Positions 38,122-47,103 of a stretch of DNA of 64,000 bases are shown one piece after another. Under the pieces are notes generated by a model that had not been told where the DNA came from, made no database searches, and was given only the letters and a program-made list of their open reading frames with translations. Location of the stretch: assembly GCF_900009145.1 (NCBI RefSeq), contig NZ_LN889782.1, forward strand, positions 1,018,311-1,082,310, given 5' to 3'. The translations under genes and the position numbers were made by a program. This DNA is from Planktothrix tepida PCC 9214 (lineage in GTDB: Bacteria; Cyanobacteriota; Cyanobacteriia; Cyanobacteriales; Microcoleaceae). Position 1 is the first letter of the stretch, and every line of letters starts with the position of its first letter.

Positions 38122-38513
38122 TTGCTATTGATACTAATATTATTGTTAGATTTATTACGAAAGATGATGAATTACAGTATCAACAAAGCTTAGAATTATT
38201 CAAAAATAAAAATATTTTTATTCCTGATACTGTCATCTTGGAATGTGAGTGGGTGTTGCGGTTTGCTTACAAGTTTAAACCTTTGGAAATTTGTCAAGCT
38301 TTTAGAAAGGTTTTTGGTTTACCGAATGTTTATTTAACAAATTAAAAATTGATTCTACAAATTATTGAATGGCATGAGAATGGTGTAGATTTTACCGATG
38401 CTTTTCATTTAGCTTCAAGTCATCATTGTTTAGAATTTTATACTTTTGACGAAAAATTTATTAAAAAGTCTCAAAGTTTATCTATTTCAACAGTAAAACA
38501 TCCTGACTTGTAA
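38109..38513 (+). pseudogene. VapC-like PIN toxin with an in-frame TAA
   Basis: The frame from 38109 gives the PIN start (IAIDTNIIVRFITKDD), an acidic ILECEWVL (~41-48) and then TAA at 38343-38345. The same frame continues without a gap for 55 codons with the expected C-terminal half (GVDFTDAFHLASSHH, TFDEKFIKKS) to a stop at 38511. No insertion or deletion is needed: one codon became TAA (for instance from CAA, GAA or AAA). Loss of the third and fourth acidic residues from the product should inactivate it. It overlaps the AbrB-type antitoxin gene by 13 bp. Confidence 0.85.
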
Positions 38514-38591
38514 ATGAGTGTAGTTAAAGCGATCGCACTCTTAACTCCCTTACATCTCAAAAAGCGATCGCATCCTACTACTGTATATTTA

Positions 38592-39968
38592 TTATTGATC
38601 TTGTAAATATTCTTTGATCAAAGCTTTAGTTGTCATCTTCATAAGTTGACAAGTTCTGTTAACTAAATCAGAATCTTTTTGAGAAGATTCTAAAGTAACA
38701 TGACATTGACCAGCACAACAACCCTCAATTTCACAACCTTTACAAAAATCATTATTTCCGGGTAAACGACTATTGATAAGTTCTAAGTATTTACTACTTG
38801 GTAAAAAACATTCGTCAAATTGTTCAAAATTACCTACGACTGTATTTGTATGTCCACAAGTTTTTAATGTTCCATCAACATTAAATTCAATGGTTTTTCC
38901 TTCCATTGCTGGACAAAAAGCATGAGGGTTAGATAACCAAGAATTAGACATTAAAATTCGATATGGAGTCTCCCATGTCCCATAAAAATTGAGATTATTT
39001 TGATGAGCATATCTTCTTAATGAAATAATTTTATTCACGCAATCTTCAACAGAAATATTCATAGATCGAACTAAATCAAAATCCATTGAAACGTCCTTAA
39101 CACCAATAGATTTAGCAAAATCAATCACTTTGCTATCAATTAAAGAAAAATTAGCATCAGTTACAGTTATTGAAAAGCCATCAATTGGATAATCTATTGA
39201 TTGTAGTAATTTAATTTTACTGATAATTCTCTCAAATGTTCCTTGTCCTTGATGATCAACTCTAATCAAGTCATTAGATTCGCGTAATCCGTCAAGAGAA
39301 GTAGATATTTTAACTTTGTATTTTTTTAAAATTTCTGCTTTTTGCTTCGTTAATAAACTTAAATTAGTATTAATCGCATAGGCAAATTTAGTATCCTCAA
39401 TTGATTCACAATATTCAAGGCAAAAAAGAATTACTTTCCAGTTAATTAGAGGCTCACCATTACCAAAATGAACTCTAATAAAATTATTTCCACTAGCTCG
39501 AACTTTTTCAACAAATTTATCAATACTTGCTTTTGCTGTCTCAACACTCATATTTAATTTTGGATCAACTCTAGTAGGCATTTCATTATTCAAAAAGTGC
39601 ATACAATGTTTACAGCCAAAATTACAAGCATTACTAATAGCTAATTCCAGCCTAGATATTTGATAACCTTTTTGTAATTGTTCTAAAAATTCTTTTTGTA
39701 GTGATACAAGAACTGAATTTTCATTAATATTAGATGGAACTAGAAAATAAATTTTTTCAAACATTCCTATAATTTCATCTAAATCCCCTTCAAAAATTTC
39801 AGATACATCTTTTAATGTTTTATAATCTTCAAAAATATCTAAGAAATCAACAACAGATTTTGTTACTATTCTGGGTTGATTAAAAAGAGAATGATAAAGG
39901 AAAAAATTATCATTGTTTCCTTTGACGACTTGACAATAACTAGATTTTTTGTATGTTTGATTAAGCAT
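38592..39968 (-). CDS. Radical SAM/SPASM protein, likely peptide (RiPP) maturase
   Basis: 458 residues. The first ~95 (VVKGNNDNFFLYHSLFNQ, VVDFLDIFEDYKTLKDVSEIF) resemble a PqqD-like RiPP recognition element. The radical SAM core starts at ~105 with the cluster motif CNFGCKHC (CxxxCxxC) and includes FGNGEPL and SLDGLRESND. The C-terminal SPASM region is Cys-rich (CPAMEGKTIEFNVDGTLKTC, CKGCEIEGCCAGQC, TC), binding auxiliary [4Fe-4S] clusters. Such enzymes modify ribosomally made peptides, for example by C-C or thioether cross-links. I found no convincing precursor gene near it. Upstream on the same strand, a frame reading LYDWFHFFQDHSCDIKKYEN overlaps its start. An IS630 copy lies 86 bp from its start. 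Confidence 0.88.
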   Translation of the reverse strand: MLNQTYKKSSYCQVVKGNNDNFFLYHSLFNQPRIVTKSVVDFLDIFEDYKTLKDVSEIFEGDLDEIIGMFEKIYFLVPSNINENSVLVSLQKEFLEQLQKGYQISRLELAISNACNFGCKHCMHFLNNEMPTRVDPKLNMSVETAKASIDKFVEKVRASGNNFIRVHFGNGEPLINWKVILFCLEYCESIEDTKFAYAINTNLSLLTKQKAEILKKYKVKISTSLDGLRESNDLIRVDHQGQGTFERIISKIKLLQSIDYPIDGFSITVTDANFSLIDSKVIDFAKSIGVKDVSMDFDLVRSMNISVEDCVNKIISLRRYAHQNNLNFYGTWETPYRILMSNSWLSNPHAFCPAMEGKTIEFNVDGTLKTCGHTNTVVGNFEQFDECFLPSSKYLELINSRLPGNNDFCKGCEIEGCCAGQCHVTLESSQKDSDLVNRTCQLMKMTTKALIKEYLQDQ

Positions 39969-40054
39969 AAAAAATTCCTAATTTCAAATATTGTAGCATT
40001 TTCATATTTTTTAATATCACAACTATGATCTTGAAAAAAATGAAACCAATCATA

Positions 40055-41167
40055 TAGCACTTCCAAATGAGTTATAATAAATGTAAGGTTAGCAATAATC
40101 CCCCAAAGCTGGCAACGGAAAATGAATATAATCGACGAAATAGACGATTTTATCAATCAGACAAAAGATCCTAGAGAAATTAAAAGAGCGATCGCTGTCA
40201 AACTCAAATTACAAGGTAAAGCCTACCGGGAAATTCAAGACTTATTACAAGTTTCTCAAGGATTTATTAGCCAATGGAAAAATCGGGTGCTTGTGGAAGG
40301 AGTAGACAGTTTAAAACTTCAATATAAAGGAAGGAAAGGTTATCTAAGCCCTGAAGACAAACAGAAAATTATTGAAGAATTAAGGGAAAGAGATTGGTTA
40401 AGATTGTCTGATTTACAAGTTTTGTTAGAAAGGGAGTATGGAGTCGTGTTTCAATCCCATCAAAGTTATTATAGCTTGCTGGAAGAGGCTCGCATCAGTT
40501 GGAAAAAAAGCCAAAAAAAGAATCCGGCTAAAAATGAGCAGTTAGTCCAAGAGAAAAAGGAAGAAATTGAAAAAAAGTTAGCGAGTTGGAAAGAGGAAAT
40601 AGGGGCGGGAAAGCTGACAGTGTTTATGATTGATGAATGTCATCTTCTTTGGGGAGATATTTTAGGGTATGTTTGGGGAAGGACGGATCGAAGAATAGAA
40701 ATTCCCATCAAAAATCAAAAAGAAAGGCAAACTTATTATGGAGCTTTAGATTACCAAACGAAAGAATTTATTATCAAAGGTTATGCGGCGGGCAATACAG
40801 AAAATACCGTAGACTTTCTCCAGTATTTACAACAGCAAAATCCGGGGAAAAGGTTGGCTATAGTCTGGGACAATGCCACTTATCATTGTTCTCAAAACTT
40901 TCGAGATTACTTAACTCAAGTTAATCAAAATTTATCGGAAGAAGAATGGCGGATTACTTGTGTAAATTTTGCTCCTAATGCGCCGGAGCAAAATCCGGTT
41001 GAAGATATTTGGTTACAAACCAAAAATTTCGTGAGAAAATTCTATCATTTATGCCCATCTTTTAAAGTAGTTAAGTGGCTATTTGAGTTTTTTGCTCAGG
41101 GGCAAATTTTTGATTTTCCCAAGCTTTTTATGTACGGGATTTTGCCACAACCTATTTAGGATTGCTA
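40055..41167 (+). mobile_element. IS630-family insertion sequence, apparently intact
   Basis: 1113 bp. The ends are imperfect inverted repeats: TAGCACTTCCAAAT... on the left and ...GGATTGCTA on the right. TA dinucleotides flank both ends (40053-40054 and 41168-41169), the target duplication typical of IS630. One transposase gene fills it. Confidence 0.85.
40122..41159 (+). CDS. IS630-family transposase
   Basis: 345 residues. An N-terminal helix-turn-helix (KLKLQGKAYREIQDLLQVSQ, ~26-45) is followed by a second HTH/linker, then a DDE domain with Asp in FMIDECHLLWGD (~168), Asp in AIVWDNATYH (~249) and Glu in APNAPEQNPVEDIWLQ (~292). All catalytic residues are present and there is no frameshift, so the element could be active. 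Many Planktothrix-type genomes carry numerous copies. Confidence 0.94.
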   Translation: MNIIDEIDDFINQTKDPREIKRAIAVKLKLQGKAYREIQDLLQVSQGFISQWKNRVLVEGVDSLKLQYKGRKGYLSPEDKQKIIEELRERDWLRLSDLQVLLEREYGVVFQSHQSYYSLLEEARISWKKSQKKNPAKNEQLVQEKKEEIEKKLASWKEEIGAGKLTVFMIDECHLLWGDILGYVWGRTDRRIEIPIKNQKERQTYYGALDYQTKEFIIKGYAAGNTENTVDFLQYLQQQNPGKRLAIVWDNATYHCSQNFRDYLTQVNQNLSEEEWRITCVNFAPNAPEQNPVEDIWLQTKNFVRKFYHLCPSFKVVKWLFEFFAQGQIFDFPKLFMYGILPQPI

Positions 41168-41445
41168 TAGCTGAGAATGAATTAGTCATTACTCAGGAAA
41201 TGCGATCGCACTTTAACCAATTATATAATAGACTTTCACCGATTGAACAACAAATCGTTTTAAAATTCAGTCAATTTGAGCAATCCTTATCCAGAGAAAC
41301 ATTGAGAGAAACTGTAGAGTTATCATCAACGGATTTAATTAATGGATTACAATCTTTACAAAAACGGTATTTAGTGACTAAAGTAAAAGAAGATAAAACT
41401 ATGTTTAAATTATCTTCTGTGTTGAGAGAATATTTAGAAAACTAA

Positions 41446-42074
41446 AGATTAACCCTTAGCTGAATCTGCGAAATCTTTGATGATGATTTGTTTGGTTGCA
41501 ATTTAGATACGGATTAGCTTGTTTTTCCTGCTTTAATCTCTATTATTCACTTAAATCTTGAGTTTGTTTATCTCCAAATGTTTAGTTAAAACAGATGAGT
41601 TTAATCGGTTAATTTATAAAATTCTAGTTGCTATTTTTTTAGCTCAGACTTACAATAAGATCAATAAAAATCTAACGTCTTTGCTTGTAGGAATATCCGA
41701 CGAGTTTATAAGACAAACACAACAATTTTCAACCAAACTGTTGTGTGTTTAAACAATGTGATCGCTTAAATTAACTGAGAATTTATGCTCTTGATTCAAC
41801 GGATTACGTTTCTAAAAATCCATTTTTTTCTGCAAAATTACGGTTTAACAGAGGCTGTCTATCAAGATATTTATTTACTTTAAATCAAACATTTTAACAT
41901 TAAATTTTACCTAAGAGATAGAATTTTTCCTCTCTAATAGCTATCTAAAGACTGAGATTTGTCATGCTTAAAAGCTATTGAGTTCTCTCTCTATACAGAT
42001 GGAATTGCTTAGACATTTTCCTAAACTATAGCTTGATCTTTTCCATTTATATCCTCATCCTATTCTTTTAATCT
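41446..42074. other. AT-rich intergenic region without a convincing gene
   Basis: 629 bp between the interrupted small gene and the MFS gene. An open frame of 64 codons at 41558 begins with TTG and has no ribosome site or recognisable motif, so I do not call it. An 8-bp perfect inverted repeat (ACACAACA / TGTTGTGT, 41717-41747) could form a hairpin. Nothing else is identifiable. Confidence 0.5.
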
Positions 42075-43508
42075 GTGGAACAACTTTTAGGTAAATTAAC
42101 CAAAACTGACATTCGCCGAAGCTTACGGGCTTCTACAGTAGATGGAGTATTTGCAGCCATCTTTACGAATGCAACAGGAGGCGTTTTACTAACTAAATTT
42201 ATGCTGGATTTAGAAGCCAATACCTTGCAAATAGGGCTATTATCTGCTATTCCTATGATCGTTAATTTAGCACAACCTTTAGGTGCATTTTTAGCCGATA
42301 AAGCTACCAGCCGTTATCGATATTGTCGATTAGTTTATGGTACATCCCGTATTCTTTGGTTAATCTTAGGATTAGCCATTTTTATCATTTCTCCTTTCGA
42401 TCCCTTCAGCCATCAAACCTTACTGTATTTAACCCTAGCTATTATTGCTATAACCAGTATATTAGGGGCATTAGGAGGCTCGGCTTGGATGAGTTGGATG
42501 GCTATCTTAGTCCCTAAAAAATTAAGAGGACGCTATTTTGGTTTACGCAATAGTGTATCTAGCTTGAGTAATTTGATATCCGTTCCCATCATGGGAATAA
42601 TGATTTCTTACTATCCCCTTGGCCCTATTCGAGGTTATGGTGTGATTGTTTTATTCGGAGTCATCATGGGATTAATGAGTTTAGCTTGTCAATATTTTAT
42701 GGCAGATGTTAATCCTCAACTTCAGCATCCCATTGAAACCCTATCTTCAACAATTTTTCCCCTAAAATCTGAACCGATTTCTAACAGTTCAGATTTTTTA
42801 TTACAATTTAAATTATTTTCAAAAATCAATACTTTAATCCGTCAAAACTCTAATTTCTTTATTTTTCTAATTTACTATGATTTATGGATGTTTGCCGTTA
42901 ACTTAAGTTTACCTTTTTTCAGCGTATATCTTTTACAAGGGTTAAAACTTGATGTCAGTTTAGTAACCCTCTATGCCAGTTTACAAGCGGGAATTTATAT
43001 GTTAGTTTTACCCCGATGGGGACGATTAGCCGATCGCATTGGCAACCGTCCTTTGTTATTATTAATAGGAATGATTGTATCGACTATTCCGCTTTTGTGG
43101 ATAGAAGCTCATCATAATTCCTTTTCCATTTGGGTGTTATTGCCTTTCCTCTATTTATTTATGGGAGGAACCTGGGCGGCACTTGATTTATGTAATCAAA
43201 ATCTACAGATGGCTTTAGTTCCCCTTCGTAACCAAGCTAGTTATTTTGCTTTCACCTCAGCAAGTACCGGAATTAGTAGCGCATTAGGCACAACAACTGG
43301 AGGAATTTTAGCTCAGTTTGTTTGTAAAAATCCCGAAAATTTATTAGTGTTATTTGCCCTGTCTAGTGTTTTAATGTTAACAGCATTATTGCCCTTAACC
43401 TTAACTCAAGAACCCGGCGGTCAATCTGCAAAACACTTATTGCAAAAATTCGGTAATGTGCTCCGAATTAATCGAACCATTACCTTAAAAAATAAACCCG
43501 CAGCTTAA
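42075..43508 (+). CDS. MFS transporter
   Basis: 477 residues from GTG 42075. About twelve hydrophobic helices in two halves, with a hydrophilic central loop at ~210-270. The conserved loop 2-3 motif is recognisable (GAFLADKATSRYRYCRLVYG) and its second-half counterpart (GRLADRIGNRPLLLLIG). The substrate is not predictable. The first ~20 residues (EQLLGKLTKTDIRRSLRAST) are a cytoplasmic tail. No partner genes lie nearby; dapL follows 119 bp later. Confidence 0.9.
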   Translation: MEQLLGKLTKTDIRRSLRASTVDGVFAAIFTNATGGVLLTKFMLDLEANTLQIGLLSAIPMIVNLAQPLGAFLADKATSRYRYCRLVYGTSRILWLILGLAIFIISPFDPFSHQTLLYLTLAIIAITSILGALGGSAWMSWMAILVPKKLRGRYFGLRNSVSSLSNLISVPIMGIMISYYPLGPIRGYGVIVLFGVIMGLMSLACQYFMADVNPQLQHPIETLSSTIFPLKSEPISNSSDFLLQFKLFSKINTLIRQNSNFFIFLIYYDLWMFAVNLSLPFFSVYLLQGLKLDVSLVTLYASLQAGIYMLVLPRWGRLADRIGNRPLLLLIGMIVSTIPLLWIEAHHNSFSIWVLLPFLYLFMGGTWAALDLCNQNLQMALVPLRNQASYFAFTSASTGISSALGTTTGGILAQFVCKNPENLLVLFALSSVLMLTALLPLTLTQEPGGQSAKHLLQKFGNVLRINRTITLKNKPAA

Positions 43509-43534
43509 CATTAAACTGATTTCTCCAGTTAAGG

Positions 43535-43558
43535 TGTTCCCTGTTCCCTATTCCCTGC
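43535..43558. repeat. Degenerate GTTCCCT heptamer repeat
   Basis: GTTCCCT GTTCCCT ATTCCCT in tandem, a degenerate form of the heptamer found at 22391-22425 and 52967-53000. It lies between the MFS and dapL genes. Confidence 0.75.
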
Positions 43559-43627
43559 TATATGATAGAAAGTTCGGTTACTTTTAAACCTTGAAATTAC
43601 GTCCTGAATTGGCGTTTGTAATCAACT

Positions 43628-44863
43628 ATGGCAACCCTGAACGACAACTATCTCAAACTGAAAGCCGGTTACTTATTCCCCGAAATTGCCCGCCGGGTGA
43701 ATGCGTTTGCAGAAGCCAACCCCGACGCGAAAATCATCCGTTTAGGTATTGGCGATGTCACCGAACCCTTACCCGCAGCCTGTCGCAACGCAATGGTTCA
43801 GGCGGTGGAAGACATGGGCAACCGCGACACCTTCAAAGGTTATGGCCCCGAACAGGGTTATGCTTGGTTACGCGAAAAAATCGCCGCCAACGATTTCCAA
43901 GCCAGAGGATGTGAGATTTCCGCCGATGAAATCTTTATTTCTGATGGTTCAAAATGCGATACAGGCAATATTTTAGATATTTTTGGAGACGATAATATTA
44001 TCGCCGTTACTGACCCCGTTTATCCCGTTTATGTGGATACAAATGTGATGGCAGGACACACGGGAGATGCGAATGAAAAAGGGGAATATGGGGGATTAGT
44101 TTATATTCCCATTACGGCTGAAAATAATTTTACTGCCGCTATTCCCACCCAAAAAGTTGATTTAATTTATCTCTGTTTTCCTAATAATCCCACAGGGGCA
44201 ACGGCAACGAAAGAACACCTAACTGCCTGGGTCGAATACGCGAAAGCTAACGGTTCAATTATTCTCTATGATGCCGCCTACGAAGCGTTTATTTCTGACC
44301 CCAGTTTACCCCATTCTATCTATGAAATTCCAGGGGCAAAACAGTGCGCTATTGAGTTTCGTTCCTTCTCCAAAACCGCAGGATTTACCGGAACTCGTTG
44401 TGCATTTACTGTTGTTCCGAAAACCTTAACCGCTAAAGCAAAAGATGGTGCTGATGTGGAATTATGGAAACTTTGGAACCGTCGTCAAGCCACTAAATTT
44501 AACGGGGTTTCCTATATTATTCAACGGGCAGCGGAGGCGGTTTATTCTGAAGAAGGAAAAGCTCAAGTTAAGGCGTTAATTCAATTTTATATGGAAAACG
44601 CCCAAATTATTCGGGAGCAATTAACGGCGGCGGGATTAAGCGTTTATGGAGGCGAAAATGCCCCCTATGTTTGGGTGAAAACGCCCCAAGGTTTATCCAG
44701 TTGGGATTTCTTTGATAAACTATTACAAACCTGTAATGTTGTAGGGACTCCGGGTTCAGGTTTTGGTGCTGCGGGTGAAGGTTATTTTCGGATTTCTGCG
44801 TTCAATAGTCGGGAAAACGTAGAAGAAGCGATGGGTCGAATTACCGAGAAGTTTAAAGTTTAA
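43628..44863 (+). CDS. dapL: LL-diaminopimelate aminotransferase
   Basis: 411 residues, full length. DapL converts tetrahydrodipicolinate to LL-diaminopimelate with glutamate as amino donor in one PLP-dependent step of lysine and peptidoglycan synthesis, the usual cyanobacterial route. Diagnostic stretches include [12 protein letters not shown] near the N-terminus, [35 protein letters not shown] and the PLP lysine in [14 protein letters not shown] (~residue 245). GC is higher than in its neighbours, as expected for a well-expressed core gene. Confidence 0.97.
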   Translation: MATLNDNYLKLKAGYLFPEIARRVNAFAEANPDAKIIRLGIGDVTEPLPAACRNAMVQAVEDMGNRDTFKGYGPEQGYAWLREKIAANDFQARGCEISADEIFISDGSKCDTGNILDIFGDDNIIAVTDPVYPVYVDTNVMAGHTGDANEKGEYGGLVYIPITAENNFTAAIPTQKVDLIYLCFPNNPTGATATKEHLTAWVEYAKANGSIILYDAAYEAFISDPSLPHSIYEIPGAKQCAIEFRSFSKTAGFTGTRCAFTVVPKTLTAKAKDGADVELWKLWNRRQATKFNGVSYIIQRAAEAVYSEEGKAQVKALIQFYMENAQIIREQLTAAGLSVYGGENAPYVWVKTPQGLSSWDFFDKLLQTCNVVGTPGSGFGAAGEGYFRISAFNSRENVEEAMGRITEKFKV

Positions 44864-44870
44864 ATTGTTG

Positions 44871-44887
44871 GGTGGGCAAAGCCCACC
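44871..44887 (+). terminator. dapL terminator-like hairpin
   Basis: GGTGGGC AAA GCCCACC, a perfect 7-bp stem eight bases after the dapL stop, followed by TTATTAAG. This 'GTGGGCAAAGCCCAC' form recurs in cyanobacterial genomes, so it may also be a dispersed repeat. Confidence 0.65.
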
Positions 44888-44938
44888 TTATTAAGATAAA
44901 ATGATCAATCAGGTTTTATTCCTTAATTTAATAGTCAA

Positions 44939-45793
44939 ATGGCAGAATTAATTGATCCTTTTAAACTCCCTTCTGTCTATTTATCAGATCGTAAAAATTT
45001 ACCCAGTTGTCCCGCTATTTATTTTGCAATTGATGCAGAAAATAGACTCCTTTATGTCGGACAAGCCACTAATTTAGCAGCGAGGTGGAAAAATCATCAC
45101 CGAGAATATCAATTACAAGAAATTAATAAAGAGTCTCAAGTCAGAATAGCTTGGCAGCCTTGGACGTTAGAAGATTTGAGTGAAGCCGAAAAATATTTTA
45201 TCAAAACTCTTCATCCTTTATTAAATGGAACTGAAGTTGAATCACCTGATATCATTCCTTCAGAATTTATATTAAGAGATTTTCTCAAGGCTTTTTCTCG
45301 AAGATTAATTATTGCTGGTATAAAGCCAAGAAGTAAAGAGCAACTTGCTCAGGTTTATTTAAGATATGATTGGAAAGATTGTTCCCCCAAAGGAACAGCA
45401 GCTAAGATTAAAGATTTTATTAAAGAAAATAAAGGTAAAAATACCAGTATAAAATTCCAATGGAAGAAGTATGGGAAAATTACCAATGCTGCGGCGTTGC
45501 GTCCTGGTAGTAGAGCGCAAAAAGTCAATGCAAGGCAAAATCGTTCTTATAATAATCATTGGGAAGTGCCTTGTAATGGAGTTCTAATTCACATTACGCC
45601 AACGGATCTCTATAAACAAATAAAGGAAAAAACAGAGATTAAAAAACTAGCAGGAATTAACCTTCGTGCTTTAACGACAACAGGTTTAGTTGAAATGACT
45701 ATGAAGTATATCTATCATGATTTTTCTGGACTCTTTCCCTATAATAGTGATATTGTTCCTTTACTATGGGTTAATTCACAGTTGAGGAATTAA
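44939..45793 (+). CDS. GIY-YIG nuclease-domain protein
   Basis: 284 residues. The N-terminal ~85 form a GIY-YIG domain: CPAIYFAIDAENRLLYVGQA with the AIY and LYVG motifs (~27-41), then NLAARWKNHH with the catalytic Arg, and Glu in LSEAEKYFIKTLHPLLN. The rest (~90-284) is basic, with a TKTSIKFQW-like and SRAQKVNARQNRSYNNHW segment of unknown fold, perhaps DNA-binding. It is not a homing endonuclease by context, since no intron is seen. It sits at the start of a stretch of accessory genes. Confidence 0.82.
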   Translation: MAELIDPFKLPSVYLSDRKNLPSCPAIYFAIDAENRLLYVGQATNLAARWKNHHREYQLQEINKESQVRIAWQPWTLEDLSEAEKYFIKTLHPLLNGTEVESPDIIPSEFILRDFLKAFSRRLIIAGIKPRSKEQLAQVYLRYDWKDCSPKGTAAKIKDFIKENKGKNTSIKFQWKKYGKITNAAALRPGSRAQKVNARQNRSYNNHWEVPCNGVLIHITPTDLYKQIKEKTEIKKLAGINLRALTTTGLVEMTMKYIYHDFSGLFPYNSDIVPLLWVNSQLRN

Positions 45794-45895
45794 TTACAGA
45801 AGCATTATCTTTACCCAGATTTGGATAAAATTATCAATTAGGTTTGATACAATTAATTCTGCAAATCTTTATACAACTGGGTAAAGAAAGATGCC

Positions 45896-46451
45896 TCAAA
45901 TTGTCCAATCTTCAATTGCTAACCCTGTCACTTTCCCGAAATCTCGATGATTGCGAGTTAACAAAATCAATTGACGGGACATTGCAATTGCTGCGATTCT
46001 TGCATCCATCTTTGCTAGTTGAATTTGTTGTGTTTTTAATTGCTCAAATGTTGTAGCAGCACCCATATCAAATGGTAGGATGGGTAACACTTTAAAGTCA
46101 TTAACCAGTCGCGCCATCATCTCATAAGTAGGTAGGCTCTATAAAAACTCCCTATGTAAACGATTATAAATCGTTCTAACGCTCTCTAATGGCTGATCTA
46201 AGCCTCCTTTACATATTGTTACATGGACAAGTTTAATCCCGCCTACCTACTTATCCTTTTACGATATCATTTAGGCTGCGATCGCGATTAATATAGGCGT
46301 GACAGCCAAGCATTTGTTCGTGTAAAGTGACAATTGACACGGCAAAATCTGATAGTGAATATTGAGCCATGCGTGTTGAAAGGTTGGTATAATCCTTTCC
46401 AGTTTGACGTTGAAGAATGCTCAGATGGTCTGTATCCAATAAATATTTCAT
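45896..46451 (-). pseudogene. VapC-like PIN toxin split by a MITE
   Basis: The N-terminal half (46451-46253, YLLDTDHLSILQRQ, VTLHEQMLG) and the C-terminal half (46126-45896, MDARIAAIAMSRQLILLTRN, FGKVTGLAIEDW) are in different frames around the 125-bp element. Cutting out that element and one TA restores VKG-Y-EMMARL in one frame, giving a normal ~140-residue VapC. With the element present the product stops after ~66 residues without the last acidic residues. The antitoxin gene overlaps its start by four bases and is intact. Confidence 0.9.
46127..46251. mobile_element. 125-bp MITE with TA target duplication
   Basis: Terminal inverted repeats AGTAGGTAGGC (46127-46137) and GCCTACCTACT (46241-46251) are perfect, flanked by TA on both sides (46125-46126, 46252-46253). 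No reading frame is inside. The interior holds a perfect 7-bp hairpin AACGATT-ATA-AATCGTT. TA duplication suggests mobilisation by an IS630/Tc1-type transposase, but its ends do not resemble those of the IS630 copy at 40055. Confidence 0.88.
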
Positions 46452-46663
46452 TGCTCGTCTTCTGCTTCTAATACAGACTCATCACCTTGGCGAATCGCTC
46501 GTCCTAATGCCAGTACCTCCTCAAAGGCTGGTTCATCTTTGAAAGACCCTGTAATTTGTTGTAGCCAATTGGTCGGTTGAGGATTTGCAAGTTGTTTCTG
46601 CAATTCAAAAATTGCTGCTTCTACTGCTGCAATGCGTTCTTCTAAAGAGGTGTTAGTTGCCAT
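46448..46663 (-). CDS. VapB-like antitoxin
   Basis: About 71 residues from ATG 46663 (MATNTSLEERIAAVEAAIFE). A longer frame to 46744 is open, but the short form has a good ribosome site (AGGAG) and a clean start. The N-terminal ~30 residues form a coiled coil; the rest (WLQQITGSFKDEPAFEEVLALG) is the toxin-binding type of tail seen in antitoxins of cyanobacterial VapC pairs. Its end overlaps the toxin start by four bases (ATGA). Since the toxin is disrupted, the antitoxin now stands alone. Confidence 0.8.
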   Translation of the reverse strand: MATNTSLEERIAAVEAAIFELQKQLANPQPTNWLQQITGSFKDEPAFEEVLALGRAIRQGDESVLEAEDEQ

Positions 46664-46904
46664 TGGAGTTTCTCCTAATGAACTGTTTTTATCTGAAGGA
46701 TAACGACAGCGAAATTCTTGTTCTGTATTTAGTTTGCCATCCAATGGTATTGTAGCGTCGAAGCGAGTAAGAAAACCCTTGAAAAGTTTGGCTAAAACCT
46801 TGGGGTTTCGCCTCTTCGTAGAAAATGAGAATAGCGTCAGTAGTGTTTTTTGATAAGTAACGCTAAGATTAGGCTATAATTATCTGAATCGAAAATATGT
46901 ATTT

Positions 46905-47102
46905 ATGGGCAGAAAACGCGATCTGAGGCAGGTTGATGCGATCGCTAAAGAGTTTAAAATGGGAGGCGAATTAAGGATTGCTTTTGGGTTATTCCTTGAG
47001 GAAGAAAAGAAAAATGGTTATGGTGGAACTTTAAACCGTAGAGGGGATTTTACTTATGAAGAACTTCGCCAGAAAGCACAAGAATTTTTAGAGGATCTTT
47101 AA
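46905..47102 (+). CDS. Small basic protein resembling polymorphic-toxin tail domains
   Basis: 65 residues: MGRKRDLRQVDAIAKEF, then FGLFLEEEKKNG, then RRGDFTYEELRQKAQEFLED. The pattern GRKR-RQVD-A...FLEEEK...G...RGDFTYEEL is one I associate with short C-terminal segments of polymorphic toxins and stand-alone homologues next to them; this is recall, not proof. It is the first of four tightly spaced co-directional genes (gap of 1 bp to the next). Confidence 0.65.
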   Translation: MGRKRDLRQVDAIAKEFKMGGELRIAFGLFLEEEKKNGYGGTLNRRGDFTYEELRQKAQEFLEDL

Positions 47103-47103
47103 A

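Larger units (their letters stand above)
40025..41445 (+). pseudogene. Small gene interrupted by IS630 (winged-helix-like protein)
   Basis: Removing the IS630 copy (40055-41167) and one TA duplicate joins ATG AAA CCA ATC ATA to GCT GAG AAT GAA in frame, giving a ~100-residue protein: MKPIIAENELVITQEMRSHF then NRLSPIEQQIVLKF, LRETVELSSTDLINGLQSLQ and MFKLSSVLREYLEN. Starts at 40025 or 40040 are both open. The helical pattern and LSPIEQQIVLKF resemble the winged-helix segment that follows NB-ARC/NACHT ATPases in cyanobacterial STAND proteins. No ATPase is present here, so it may be a small stand-alone gene or an older fragment. It is divergent from the radical SAM gene. Confidence 0.75.

Noticed and set aside
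41558..41752. 64-codon frame in the AT-rich gap
   Set aside because: TTG start, no ribosome site and no motif; composition is what AT-rich noncoding DNA gives.
45844..46056. 70-codon plus-strand frame
   Set aside because: It is antisense to the C-terminal half of the MITE-split VapC, which is clearly the real gene.
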